From Streptomyces sp. SJL17-4 (GTDB lineage: Bacteria > Actinomycetota > Actinomycetes > Streptomycetales > Streptomycetaceae): a stretch of 64,000 nucleotides of DNA. The stretch lies in the NCBI RefSeq assembly GCF_036826855.1, contig NZ_CP104578.1, positions 3,906,001 to 3,970,000 on the forward strand, written 5' to 3'. A program made the translations under genes and the position numbers. The notes under the pieces are model-generated. The model did not search any database. It was not told the DNA's origin and saw only the letters and a list, made by a program, of their open reading frames with translations. Positions 29,401 to 40,200 of the stretch are shown here, piece by piece (position 1 is the stretch's first letter; every line of letters starts with the position of its first letter).

Positions 29401-32400
29401 GGCGGCGTCCGCGATGGTCCAGGCCTGCTGCTGGCCGGTCACCGCGCGCTGCGCGGCGGCGGTGGCCAGGGCGGCCTGCTCCTTGGCCTTGGTGACCAGT
29501 GCCTGGACCTTGCCCCGGGCGTTCGCCAGGTCCGTCTTCGCCTTGTCGAAGAGGGACTGCTTCGGCTTGAGGATGTGGCCCGGGTCGGCTTCGAGCTGGT
29601 CGTGCCAGTACTTCTGCCAGCGCAGGATCTGGTCCGCGCGCCACGCCTGGCCGATGGCCTCGATCATGGTGGCGGTGGCGGTCCGGGTGGCGGCGGCGGC
29701 GTCGGCCTCCGCCTGCATGATGACGGCGCGCGGAGCGGCCTGACCGGCGTACTCCGCCTCCCACTCGGCCGAGGCCTGCGAGACGGCCTCGCTCAGGGCG
29801 TGGCGCGGGTCGACCGGGTCGGCGTGGTTGCACGTCGCCCAGGCCTGCTTGAGGTTCTCGACCTCGACGCGGAACTCGGGCGTGCCTTCGGTGATCTTCT
29901 TTGCGGGGAAGCCGCCGTGCCGCAGATAGGTGGCGATGTCCGCGGAGGTCGTACCGCCGAAGAAGCGGGTGTTGCCGACCTCGGAGTCCCGCAGCATGAA
30001 GTCGGCCGCGAAGTCGTGCCAGCTGTCCTTGCCGCGGTTCTGCTCGGTGATCTGCCGGGCCTTGGCGATCGCCTCGGCGTTCGCGTTGGTGTGCGCGTCC
30101 CAGCCGATGCGCTCCGCGAGCTTCGACTGCGTGGCGTAGGTGTACGCGCTGATGTCGGCGCCGAACTCCGGCGCGTGCAGCGTGATCCCGTCGTCGAACG
30201 AGCTCATCGCGTACGGCCGGTTGGCGTCCTCCAGGACCGCCTTCTGGGCCGCGAAGGAGTCCAGGTAGAGGTAACCCGCGTCCCGGTCCTGGTCGGCGGC
30301 CTGCCCGAGGGGCATGAACCCGATCCAGCCGCGCTCGCCGATGACGGCTTCCAGACCCGCGTCGCCGCCGGTCAGGCCCTGGATGGCCATGGCCTTGGTC
30401 TTGACGCCGCCCGCGTGCAGGGCGACTCCCGCGAGACAGCGGTTGAGGCGCGGGGTGGAGCGGACGTCGCTGATGACGGCGGCCAGCTCGTTGAGCCGGC
30501 GCAGGGCGTCGTCGGCGTCGTAGAAGATCTTCCGGACGCCGTCGGAGACCTGCTCGATCGCCGTCGCGAGGGCGGGGATACGGCCCACGATCACGGACGA
30601 CGAGGGGATGTCGACCAGTGCCCAGAGGCAGTCGTCCACGTCGGACGAGGCCAGGCACTCCTTGACCTTGGCGGCGTCGAGCTGCTCGAAGAGGATCTGC
30701 CCGCCGTTGGCGGTCGCCCACTCGACGACGTCGACCGAGACGGCGGCGAGGCCCTTCCGGTAGTCGTCGACACAGGTCTGACCACATGCGTCGAGGAGGA
30801 TCTTCTCCTCGCGCTCGCCGAGCGCCGGCCAGTTGGAGGCACCGCCCTTGATGGGCGTGGTGCCCTCGTCCAGGGCGGCCTGGTGCGCGGCCTCGTTCTT
30901 CTCGCGCTGTTCCTGCTCGGCCTTCTTCGCGGCCTCCTCGGCGGCGGAGCTGTCGCCCTCCGCGTCACCGGCCTTCGTCTCGGCGTCCTTGGCCTCCTGC
31001 TCCGCCTCGGCCGCCTTGCGCGCGGCCTCCTCGGCGGCCGCGGAGGACCGGCCGGCCTTCTCGTTGGCCTCGGCGGCGTGCCGTTCGGCGTCGGTCGCCT
31101 CACGGTCGGCCTCGGCGGCGGCGGTGCTCGCCGCGTCCGCCGTCAGGCGGGCCGACGCGGCGTCGTTCCCGGCCTGCTCGGCGTGGCCGGCGGCGGCGTC
31201 GGACGCCGTCTTCGCACCCGCCTGGGCGGTGGCGGCCTCGGCGGCCGACTCCTGGGCGCGGGTCACGGCCTCGACGGCGCGCACCGAGTCGCTCGCCGCT
31301 CGGGCGGCTGCCTCGGCGGCGAGTTTCGCGTCACCGGTGGCCTGCGCGGCGGTCTGCTGCGCGGACTCCGCCGCGGCGACGGCCGCGGTGGCCTTGGCCG
31401 CAGCGGCGGCGGCCTGCTGCTCGGCGACCGTCTTCGACGACTGGCCGACGAGCACGGCGAACGCTGCCGCGCTGTCCTTCTCCTGGTACGGCGTACCGAT
31501 CGAAACGGCGTCGCCCGCGGCGGCGACCGCGGCCGTGGCGCTGTCGCGGGCGGCGAGCGCGGCCTGACCGGCGGCGTAGGCGCGGCCGACGACGGTCGCG
31601 GCCGACTTCACGGCCTCGGCGGCGCTCACCCCGGCGGCGGCCGACTCCTGCTGGGCCTTCTTGGCCAGCTCGGTGGCGTTCTCCGAGGCCGTGGCCGCGT
31701 TGTCGGCGCGGATCGCCGCGTCCTGCGAGGCGTCGAGGGCGGTGGCCGCGGCGGCGTGCGCGGTGGAGGCCGCGTCGAGGGAGCCGCGGTACGCCGACCA
31801 GGCACTGGTCGCGTCGGCCTGGGCGCGTTCGGCGGCACCCTCCGCGGTGGTGGCGGCGGTGCGGGCACCGACGGCGGCCGTGGTGGCCTGGTCGGCGGCG
31901 GTCTGCGCGGAGGCGGCGGCCTGGACGGCCTCGTTCGCGGCGGTACGGGCCGCGGTGGCGGCCGCACGGGTCTCGGCAGCCGCCGCGGACCCTTCGGCGG
32001 CGGTGGCGGCGGCTTCGAGAGCGGCCGCGCGGGCCGCCGTGGCCTGCTTCGTCCGGAGGGCCTGGACCGCCTTCTCGCGCGCGGTCTGGGCGGCCTTCGC
32101 CCGCTCGTCGGCGACCTTCCGCTTCGCCGCGGCGTCGGCGGTCGCCGTCCCGGCGGCCGTGTCGGCGTTCTTGGCCGTCGTCTGCTGGGTCGTCGCCCGC
32201 TGCTCGGCCTCCTCCGCCTTGGTCCGCTCGGTGGCGGCCTTGGCGCGGGAGGCGATCGCGGTGGCCTTCTCCACTTCCGCCTTGGCCCGCTCGGAGGCGG
32301 CCGTGGCCGCGGCGGTCTTGGCCTTGTCGCGCTTCGTCTCGGCCGTCGTACGCGCGGACTTCGCGACGTCCGCGCTCTCCGTGGCGGCCGTGGCGTTGGC

Positions 32401-33897
32401 CTCGGCGCTGTCCGCGGCGGCCTTCGCCTGCGCGGCGGCCTCCTCCGCGGCGACGCGACGGAACTCGGTGTTGATCGCGTGCGACTCGGTCTGCGCCTTG
32501 GCGAGCAGCGCGTCGCTGGTGGCGATCGTCGCGTTCGCGGCGGCCAGGGCGGTCTCCGTCGCCTTCGCGGCGGCCGTGGCGGCAGCGGCGGAGGCACGGG
32601 CCACCTGCACGGACTGCTGGGCGTACATCAGACCCCGGCCGCGCGGCACGTGGGTCGCGTCGGCGACGGCCCACGCAGCCTGCTGGGCGGTCGCGGCCTT
32701 CTGGGCGGCGGCGGTGGCCTTGGCCGCCTGCGCCTTCGCCGAAGTGACGAGGGCGGTGGCGTTGGTACGGGCCTCGGCCAGGTCGGCCGTGGCCTTGTCG
32801 TAGAACGCCTGGTCGGGCTTGTCCAGGATCGTGTCGGGGTCCTGGGCGAGCGTGTCCTGCCAGTACTTGCGCCAGCTCAGGATCTGGTCGGCGCGCCACG
32901 CCTGCCCGATGGCCTGGATCATCTGGTCGGTGGCCTCACGAGCCGCCGCCGAGGCCTCGGCCTCGGCCGTGATGATCGTGGCACGCTGGGGTGCCTGCCC
33001 GGCGTACTCCTCCTCCCACTCGACCATGGCGTTCATGACGGGCTCGTTGAGCGTCCGTCGCGGGTCGACCGGGTTCTGCCAGTCACAGGCCGCCCAGGCC
33101 TGCTTGAGGTCCTCGACCTCGACGCGGTACGCCGGGGAGTCCTTGGCGAGGGCCTCCTTCGCGAAGCCGCCGCGCCGAAGGTAGGACGCGATGTCGCTGG
33201 AGGTCGTACCGCCGAAGTAGTCCCAGGTGACCTCGCTGTCCCGCAGCATGGAGTCCGCGGACCAGTCGTGCCAGTCGTCCTTGCCGCGGTTCTCCTCGGT
33301 GACCGCCTTGGCGCGGGCGACGGCGTCGGCGCTCGCCTTGCTGTGCTCGTCCTTGCCGAGGCGCCAGGCGAGTTCGGTCTGGGTGACGAGGGCGAAGTTG
33401 ACGACGTCCGCGCCGAATCGCGGCGCGTGCCACTCCATGTCCTCGCTGGCCCAGGCCGATTCGCGATAGGCCTTGTTGGCGTCGTCGAGGGCGGTGGTGC
33501 GCGCCGTCGACAGGTTGGAGTACTCGCCGGCCGCTTCCTTGTCGGCGTCGGCGGCCTGGCCGAGGGGTCCGTAGCCGATCCAGCCCCGGTCTCCGACGGT
33601 GTCGCGGAGCTGCTGTTCGGTGCCGGTCAGGCCCTCGATGGCCTTGGCCTTCATCAGGGGGCCGCCGACGTGCAGCGCCACCCCGGTGAGACAGCGGTCG
33701 AGCCGCCGGTCCTGGCCGATGGTGTTGCGGTCGTAACCGGTGTCCTCTTCGGGCACGGTGTCGGCCGCGGCGGGCACGGCCTGGACGAGGCCGGTCAGTA
33801 CGGCCGAGGCGGTGACCAGTGCCGTCACGCTGACGGCTCTGGCCACGGCGGACCGTAGGCGACGCCGGCGTCTGCCGGCGTCTCTGAGCAATGACAT
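26488..33897 (-). CDS. Giant secreted Ala-rich coiled-coil protein A, polymorphic-toxin-like
   Basis: 2,469 residues from the ATG at 33897. A Sec signal (SLLRDAGRRRRRLRS n-region, hydrophobic stretch, cleavage near AAA|D at 45) is followed by two copies of a unit of about 1,000 residues. Each has a globular head (AWAACDWQNPVDPRR; RADQILSWRKYW) and a very long Ala/Lys/Glu/Thr coiled coil. A Cys-containing linker (CGQTCVDDYRKGL...KECLASSDVDDCLWALVDIP) stands near residue 1015 between them. After about 2085 comes a unique C-terminal region with a small hydrophobic stretch (WAASWFVAGPIF) and a terminal domain (DHIVLGVNPGSDRLAAAIGG...SLDGVQGAKT...SWEVIQSAG). This layout of a long stalk, pre-toxin region, variable tip and small downstream gene fits contact-dependent or secreted polymorphic toxins. 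The tip's activity is not established. Confidence 0.8.
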   Translation of the reverse strand: MSLLRDAGRRRRRLRSAVARAVSVTALVTASAVLTGLVQAVPAAADTVPEEDTGYDRNTIGQDRRLDRCLTGVALHVGGPLMKAKAIEGLTGTEQQLRDTVGDRGWIGYGPLGQAADADKEAAGEYSNLSTARTTALDDANKAYRESAWASEDMEWHAPRFGADVVNFALVTQTELAWRLGKDEHSKASADAVARAKAVTEENRGKDDWHDWSADSMLRDSEVTWDYFGGTTSSDIASYLRRGGFAKEALAKDSPAYRVEVEDLKQAWAACDWQNPVDPRRTLNEPVMNAMVEWEEEYAGQAPQRATIITAEAEASAAAREATDQMIQAIGQAWRADQILSWRKYWQDTLAQDPDTILDKPDQAFYDKATADLAEARTNATALVTSAKAQAAKATAAAQKAATAQQAAWAVADATHVPRGRGLMYAQQSVQVARASAAAATAAAKATETALAAANATIATSDALLAKAQTESHAINTEFRRVAAEEAAAQAKAAADSAEANATAATESADVAKSARTTAETKRDKAKTAAATAASERAKAEVEKATAIASRAKAATERTKAEEAEQRATTQQTTAKNADTAAGTATADAAAKRKVADERAKAAQTAREKAVQALRTKQATAARAAALEAAATAAEGSAAAAETRAAATAARTAANEAVQAAASAQTAADQATTAAVGARTAATTAEGAAERAQADATSAWSAYRGSLDAASTAHAAAATALDASQDAAIRADNAATASENATELAKKAQQESAAAGVSAAEAVKSAATVVGRAYAAGQAALAARDSATAAVAAAGDAVSIGTPYQEKDSAAAFAVLVGQSSKTVAEQQAAAAAAKATAAVAAAESAQQTAAQATGDAKLAAEAAARAASDSVRAVEAVTRAQESAAEAATAQAGAKTASDAAAGHAEQAGNDAASARLTADAASTAAAEADREATDAERHAAEANEKAGRSSAAAEEAARKAAEAEQEAKDAETKAGDAEGDSSAAEEAAKKAEQEQREKNEAAHQAALDEGTTPIKGGASNWPALGEREEKILLDACGQTCVDDYRKGLAAVSVDVVEWATANGGQILFEQLDAAKVKECLASSDVDDCLWALVDIPSSSVIVGRIPALATAIEQVSDGVRKIFYDADDALRRLNELAAVISDVRSTPRLNRCLAGVALHAGGVKTKAMAIQGLTGGDAGLEAVIGERGWIGFMPLGQAADQDRDAGYLYLDSFAAQKAVLEDANRPYAMSSFDDGITLHAPEFGADISAYTYATQSKLAERIGWDAHTNANAEAIAKARQITEQNRGKDSWHDFAADFMLRDSEVGNTRFFGGTTSADIATYLRHGGFPAKKITEGTPEFRVEVENLKQAWATCNHADPVDPRHALSEAVSQASAEWEAEYAGQAAPRAVIMQAEADAAAATRTATATMIEAIGQAWRADQILRWQKYWHDQLEADPGHILKPKQSLFDKAKTDLANARGKVQALVTKAKEQAALATAAAQRAVTGQQQAWTIADAAEVPRGRGLMYAQQSVQVARASGAAATAAAKATETALNAANATVSTSEALLALAKTEAHAVNTEFRRIAAQEAAAQAKAAADSADAYAASAAANAEKAKKAKETALAEEEQARQAAADAASQRAVAELERANAAAYRATAESERDKAKGHEADAVAQGLIASNARTSAETAGATASARRGDAEQAERDAVAARDKALEAEQRRDSLNAKAAALEANAAADEGTDAAVASRAAATDARAAANTATTAATNARAAANAATTAAVNAREAATKAQGSASRAKAAADAAWSSYLIAAGSAAAAHAAAAEAIDASEAAAADAKGAKEQSDKASAAAKVAKTEAAAARTEALQTAAWAATTAGKALAAVKSSLAARDSAAAVIKPANEAISLGGPFQEVDSSAAFAVLTGQQSLTISQQQAAVAAATAAMAEEFSAEAKALAAQAAADMKLAAQASAAAASDALRAAKAYERAQASATQAAKDAKEAQASANRADGYAQSAGNDAMAASWAAMDAEQDAIAADQAATEAEKDAANARAVATKAEEDAASARATATKAEEDATAAEGAAERAWDAANEAQAIADRTEQGGNSEQIQQGVTTGISDVWAVLDHIEYIGEPQNVVKDNCSPWLHVGNCTITSDVTYKSHVDVFMCMAAWETYTGGCPDADTVYLGPEVTKAETKRLSVTLTMVEFNSGIDPIDVLLGDFIGCAKLITPGLSGGSWGDCAWAASWFVAGPIFRSAKAGVMAMDAAIKTGIGFMDAFMALRTIGLTEAAVQGIISRLFRKLGEACEVADTATFKLASFSVAAVDDDVVNKCREILKDIVKDGDHIVLGVNPGSDRLAAAIGGRTFNNKDFGIVMPASMGMGERALWTVGVERAVERPGVKISVSLDGVQGAKTADEALSMLLARGETIEKSSWEVIQSAGHGTAWEMVKLRTATRMWYRDWDSIEWWMTNSEGKVVRVYPERFKYANGQPVD

Positions 33898-34276
33898 GTT
33901 CTGCCTGACAATCTCTCGATCGTTTCGGCAGCATCCCGACATGGGCATGACAGACGGCGGCTCACCGCCCGGACGGGATCCCCCTCGGTACGGCAACTAC
34001 CGGCGCGCTCGTCTCCCCACGAGCTGGCGCTGCCGCTTACACGGTGACCATGTCACGCACAGATCCACACGGGAAGATCAAATAATGTTCACCAACGGCA
34101 CGCGGTGCCCCACCGGCGGACAAAACAACCGCCTTTTGATCATCTTGTTACCCGGCGTATCACCCGGCGCAAGAAACCTCCCGGGAACACGAAACGCCCG
34201 GCCGGGTGGGTCCCGGCCGGGCGTTCTCGTACGAGAGGGCGGATCACCGCGGATCAGTCACCGCGGGCAGCGCGCT
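33898..34276 (-). promoter_or_regulatory. Upstream region of giant gene A, homologous to that of gene B
   Basis: 379 bp with no coding frame. It aligns in order with the region before giant gene B: a TTCTGCC leader next to the ATG, a CGCTGCCGCTTAC block, the box GATCAAATAAT-S-TTCACC (34078-34093) and TGATCATCTTGTTACCC (34137-34153). The first box lies about 180 nt before the start codon in both copies. The last part also holds the terminator of gene B. Confidence 0.65.
34193..34225 (-). terminator. Terminator of giant gene B
   Basis: Perfect 14-bp arms (AACGCCCGGCCGGG at 34193-34206 and complement at 34212-34225), 5-nt loop, 51 bp after the stop codon. It separates the transcripts of the two giant genes. 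Confidence 0.85.
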
Positions 34277-37200
34277 CTACCTGATCACCGGATACATGCT
34301 GACCGCGTCTCCAGCCGTGGACACGATGACCTCCACCAAGGAGGTGTGCGACTCGGGATCGTCGCGCGTCGCCCTGCCGACCGTTCCGATTCCGGGGTTG
34401 AAGACACACTTGCGGTACGTCGCCGCCGTACCCTGCAGCCACTGCGCGCACTGGTGCTCCGCCATGTCGAAGATCTTCTGGAGCACCTCGTCCGAGGTGT
34501 TGGCCTTCCAGATGCCCTTGTCCGGCTTGGTCAACTTGCCACCGTCGAAGTGGTGTTCACGGATGTCGTCGAAGAACCACGGGTTGGTCATCACCTTCCG
34601 GCACATCTTCCCCGGGTTGACCTTGTCCCAGCCGCCCGGGTCCTCCTGCTCCGGCTGCTTCTGAGCTTCGTACTGCTCCCAGATGTCGTCGGTGCTGGGC
34701 GTCTCCGGGCCGTCCGGGTAGTAGTCGTCCCAGCCGCCGCGGCTGCTGGAAGAGGACGAGGCGCTGAACGACGCCGTGGTGAAGGACGCCGTGGTGAAGG
34801 ACGCCGGGCCGGCGAACGAGGCACTCGACACCGCGCTCTTCGGCTGCGGGACCAGGCAGGACGGCAGGTTCTTGGCCTGCTTCACCAGGGCGTCGTACTT
34901 GGACAGCAGCTTCTGGGCGAGCCTCGACTTCTCGAAGTAGCCGTAGAGCGCCGTCCCGATCCGGTAGAGGGCCTTCGCCACCGCCGGGATCTTCAGGACG
35001 GGGACGAGGTGCGCCGCCACGTCGAGGATGGCCCACATACAGGCCTCGAAGTCCCCGGAGGACAGACACTCCTTGATGTTCGCGAGGCCGAACAGCTCAA
35101 GCAGGATCGCGCCACCGTTGGCCTTGACCCACTCGATGATGTCCCCGCCGGCCAGATCCCTGGCCGCCTTGTACTCGTCGACGCACTGCTGACCGCAGAG
35201 CTGCCTCAGCAGCTCCTCGTCGTCGGCGCCGAGCTGCGGCCCGTCGTACAGGGAGCCCGTCTCGACGTGCTTGGCCTGCTGCGCCAGGACGCTCTTGCGG
35301 TACTCCTCCTCCGCCCGCTTGGCGGCCTCGTCGGCCTCCTTCGCGAGGGTCTGCGCGTTCGACGCGGACGTCTCGGCCGCGTCGGCGTCGCTCTCGGCCT
35401 GGGTGGCCGTCGAACGGGCGGCGGCGGCGTCGCTCTCCGCCGAGGTCGCCGCCGCACGTGCGCCGGCGGCGTCCTTCTCCGCCTCCGTGGCCGCGCTGTC
35501 GGCCGCAGCGGCCTCGCCCATCGCCGCGTTGGCGGCGGACGTCGCGGCGAGCGCGTCCTTGCCCGCCTGCAGGGCGTAGCCGTCGGCGCGCTGGGCGGCG
35601 GCCTGGGCGGCCTTGGCCGCCTTCTCCGCCTCCACGGCCGCGGTCTGGGCGCGCTTCACGGCCTGGGCCGCACGCTCCGCGTCCTTGGCCGCCGCCGCTG
35701 CCGCCTGGGCGGCGAGCTTGTCGTCGGCCGCCGCCCGGTCGGCGAGGCGCTGGGCCTCCGCCGCGTACGCGGCCGCCTGGGTCGCCTTGGCCTCCGCGGC
35801 CTTCGCCTGCTGCTCCGAGAGGGTCAGCGCGCTCTGGCCGGTGAGGACCGCGAAGCCCGCCGACGCGTCGGTCTCCTGGTACGGAGTTCCGATCGCGATG
35901 GCCTCGTTCGCCGACGTGGCGGTCTGCGTCGCGGTGTCCCGCGCCGCGCTCGCCGCCGTGGCGACGGCGTACGCGTAGCCGGCCGTCTTCGCCGCCCACT
36001 GCGCGGTCTCGACCGCCTCGACGTGCGCGGCCCCCGCTTCCTGCTTCGCCACGAGCGCCGCCGCGGACGCCTTGCGGGACTCCGCCTCGGCGTTCCGCGC
36101 GTTCAGCGCGGCCGCCTCGGAGGCGTCGATCGCCGTGGCCGCGGCCGCGTGGGCGGCCGCCGCCGCACCGAGCGCGGTCGAGTACGCCGCCTGGGCGCCG
36201 TCGGCCGCGGCCTCGGAGCGCTTGGCGGCTCCCTTGGACTTGAGCGCGGCCGTACGGGAGTTGACCGCGGCCGTGCCCGCCTCGTTCGCCGCCGCACGGG
36301 CGTTGGTCGCGGCGGTGGTCGCCTCGTTCGCGGCCGTACGCGCCTCGGTCGCCGCCTGCCGGGTCTCGGCGGCGGCTTCGGTGCCCACCGCCGCGGCCGC
36401 GGCGGATTCGAGCGCCGCGGCCCGTGAGTCGGCGGCCCGCTTCTCGCGTTCGGCGACGACGGCACGGTTCCGTGCGAGCCTCGCCTCCTCCTCGGCCTCG
36501 GACGCCTCGTCCCGCTTGGTCCCGGCCGTTTCGCCGGCACCGTCCGCGGTGGCGCGCGCGGTGCTCGCCCTGCCCTGCTCCTCCACAGCACGGGCCTCGG
36601 CCGCCGAGGCCTTGTCCCGCTCGCTCTCCGCCGTGGCCCGGTGCGCCGCCGCGTTGGCGCGCTCCAGCTCGGCCTCGGCGCGCTTGGCCTGTGCCGTGGC
36701 GGCGGCCTGCTTGGCCTCCTGTTCCTCCCTCTCCGCGGTGGCCTTGGCCTCCTGGGCGATCTTCAGGTTCGCCTCGGCCTCGGCCGCGTGCTTGTCCGCG
36801 CTGTCCGCGGCGGCCTTCGCCTGGGCGGCGGCCTCCTGTGCGGCGATGCGGCGGAACTCGGTGTTCACCGCGTGCGTCTGGGTCTGCGCCAGAGCCAGCA
36901 GGGTGTGGGACGTCGAGACCGTGGCGTTCGCCGCGTTCAGCGCCGTCTCCGTCGCCTTCGCCGCGGCCGTGGCGGCCGCACCGGAGGCGCGGGCGACCTG
37001 GACCGACTGCTGGGCGTACATCAGGCCACGGCCGCGCGGCGCCTCGGCGGCGTCCGCGATGGTCCAGGCCTGCTGCTGGGCGGTCACCGCGCGCTGGGCG
37101 GCGGCGGTGGCCAGACCGGCCTGCTCCTGGGCCGTGGTGACGAGCGTCCGGACCTTGCCGCGGGCCTTCTCCAGGTCGGACTTCGCCTGGTCGAACAGGG

Positions 37201-40200
37201 CCTGCTTGGGCTTGAAGATGTGGTCCGGGTCGCGGGCGAGCTGGTCGTGCCAGTACTTCTGCCAGCGCAGGATCTGGTCGGCGAGCCACGCCTGGCCGAT
37301 GGCCTCGATCATGTTGTCGGTGGCGGCCTTCGTCGCCGCGGCGGCGTCGGCCTCCGCCCGCATGATGAGCGTGCGCTGCGTGTTCTGACCGGCGTACTCC
37401 GCCTCCCACTCGGCCGAGGCCTGGGAGACGACCTCGCTGAGGGCGTTGCGCGGGTCGACCGGGTCACCGTGGTTGCACGTGGCCCAGGCCTGCTTGAGGT
37501 TCTCGACCTCGACGCGGAACGCCGCGGTGCCCTGGGTGACCTTCTTGGCGGGGAAGCCGCCGTGCCGCAGATAGGTGGCGATGTCGGCGGAGGTCGTACC
37601 GCCCCAGAACCGGGTGTTGGTCGTGCTGGCGTCCCGCAGCATGGAGTCCGCCGCGAAGTCGTGCCAGTCGTCCTTGCCGCGGTTCTGCTCGGTGATCTCC
37701 CGGGCCTGCGCCAGCGCCTCCGCGCTCGGGTTGGTGTGCCCGTCCCAGCCGAGGCGGGCGGACAGCTTCGGCTGCGCGGAGTACGTGAACGCCATGATCT
37801 CGGCGCCGAACTGCGGTGCGTGCAGCGTGATCCCGTCGTCGAACGAGCTCATCGCGTACGGGTGGTTGGCGTCCTCCAGTACCGCCTTGCGCGCCGCGAT
37901 GCGGTCGATGTACTCGTAGGCGGCCTGCCGGTCCTGGGAGTTGGCCTGGCCCAGTGGCGTGAAGGACAGCCAGGCGAGGTCGCCCATGACGGCGTGCAGC
38001 TGTTCCTTGGTGCCGCTCAGGCCCTCGATGGCCGTGGCCTTGGTCCTGGCACCGCCCGCGTGGAGGGCGACGCCGGTGATGCAGCGCTCCAGACGCGGGG
38101 TGGAGCGGACATGGCTGATCTCGGCGGCCAGCTCGTTGAGCCGGCGCAGGGCGTCGTCGGCGTCGCGGAAGATCTTCCGCATGCCGTCGGAGACCTTGTC
38201 GATCGCCTGCGAGAGGGCAGGGATACGGCCCACGATCACGGACGACGAGGGGATGTCGACCAGTGCCCAGAGGCAGTCGTCCACGTCGGACGAGGCCAGA
38301 CACTCCTTGACCTTGGCGGCGTCGAGCTGCTCGAAGAGGATCTGCCCGCCGTTGGCGGTCGCCCACTCGACGACGTTCACGGAGACGGCCGCGAGGCCCT
38401 TCCGGTAGTCGTCGACACAGGTCTGGCCGCAGACGTCGAGGAGGATCTTCTCCTCCCGTTCGCCCAGCGCCGGCCAGTTGGAGGCGCCGCCCTTGATGGG
38501 CGTGTCGCCCTCGGCGAGGGCCTCCTCGTGGGCGGCCTCGTTCTTCTCCCGCTGTTCCTGCTCGGCCTTCTTCGCGGCCTCCTCGGCCGCGGAGCTGTCG
38601 CCCTCCGCGTCGGACGCCCTGTCCTCCGCGTCCTTGGCGTCCTTCTCCGATTCGGCCGCCTTCCGCGCGGCCTCCAGAGCCGCCTCGGACGAGCGGCCGG
38701 CCTTCTCGTTCGCCTCGGCGGCGTGCCGTTCGGCGTCGGTCGCCTCGCGGGCGGCCTCGGCGGCGATGTCGCTCACCGATCCGGCGGTGGTACGGGCGCT
38801 GAGGGCGTCCTTTCCGGCCTGCTCGGTGTGGACGGCGGCGTCGTCGGAGGCGTCCTTCGCGCCCTTCTGGGCGTCGGAGGCCTGTGCGGCGGACGCCTGG
38901 GCCCGGGTCGCGGCCTCGATGGCGCGCACCGAGTCGCTCGCGGCCCGGGCGGCTGCCTCGGCGGCGAGTTTCGCGTCACCGGTGGCCTGCGCGGCGGTCT
39001 GCTGCGCGGACTCCGCGGCCGCGGCGGCGGCGGTGGCCTTGGCCGCGGCCGCTGCGGCCTGCTGCTCGGCGGCCGTCTTCGACGACTGGCCGACCAGTAC
39101 GGCGAAGGCGGCCGCGCTGTCCTTCTCCTGGTACGGGCTGCCGAGGGCGACGGCCTCGGCGGCGGAGGTGATCGCCGCCTTGGACGCGTCGCGGGCGGCG
39201 AGCGCGGCCTGACCGGCGGCGTAGGCGCGGCCGACGACGGTCGCGGCCGACTTCACGGCCTCGGCGGCACTCGCTCCGGCGGCGGCCGACTCCTGCTGGG
39301 CCTTCTTGGCCAGCTCGGTGGCGTTCTCCGAGGCCGTGGCCGCGTTGTCGGCGCGGACCACCGCGTCCTGCGACGCGTCGAGGGCGGTGGCCGCGGCGGC
39401 GTGCGCCGACGAAGCCTCGCCCAACGAGGCGTAGTAGGCGGACCAGGCCGTGTCGGCACCGGCCTTGGCACGCTCGGCGGCGCCCTCCGCGGTGGTGGCG
39501 GCGGTGCGGGCGCCGACCGCGGCGGTGGTCGCCTGGTCGGCGGCGCTCTGCGCGGCGGACGCGGCCTGGACGGCCTCGTTCGCTGCCGTACGGGCGGCGG
39601 TGGCCGCTGCCCGCGTCTCGGCGGCGGCGTCGCTGCCCTCGGCGGCGGTGGCGGCGGCTTCGAGGGCGGCGGCGCGGGCCGCGGTGGCCTGCTTCGCCCG
39701 GAGCGCGGCGATCGCCTTCTCGCGCGCGGTCTGCGCGGCCTTCGCCTTCTCGTCGGCCAGCTTGCGCTTCGCCGCGGCGTCGGCGGTCGCCGTCCCGGCG
39801 GCCGTACCCGCGCTCGTCGCGGTGGTCTGCTGCGTGGCGGCCTTCTCCTCGGCCGCCTTGGCCTTGGCGCGCTCGGTGGCGGCCTTGGCGCGGGAGGCGA
39901 CGGCGGTGGCCTTCTCCGCCTCCGCCTTGGCACGCTCGGAGGCGGCCGTGGCGGCGGCGGTCCTGGCCTTGTCACGCTTCGTCTCGGCCGTCGTACGCGC
40001 GGACTTCGCGAGGTTCGCGCTCTCCGTGGCGGCCGTGGCGTTGGCCTCGGCGCTGTCCGCGGCGGCCTTCGCCTGCGCGGCGGCCTCCTCCGCGGCGACC
40101 CGGCGGAACTCGGTGTCGAGCCCCTGCATCTCGGTCTGCGCCTTGGCGAGCAGCGCGTCGCTGGTGGCGACGGTGGCGTTGGCGGCGGCGAGCGCGGTCT

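Noticed and set aside
26644..33858. Plus-strand open frame of about 2,400 codons opposite giant gene A
   Set aside because: It is the antisense shadow of an Ala/Lys/Glu-rich gene: composition is Arg/Gly/Leu-dominated and no domain is visible. The minus frame has a signal peptide, ribosome site and paralogue.
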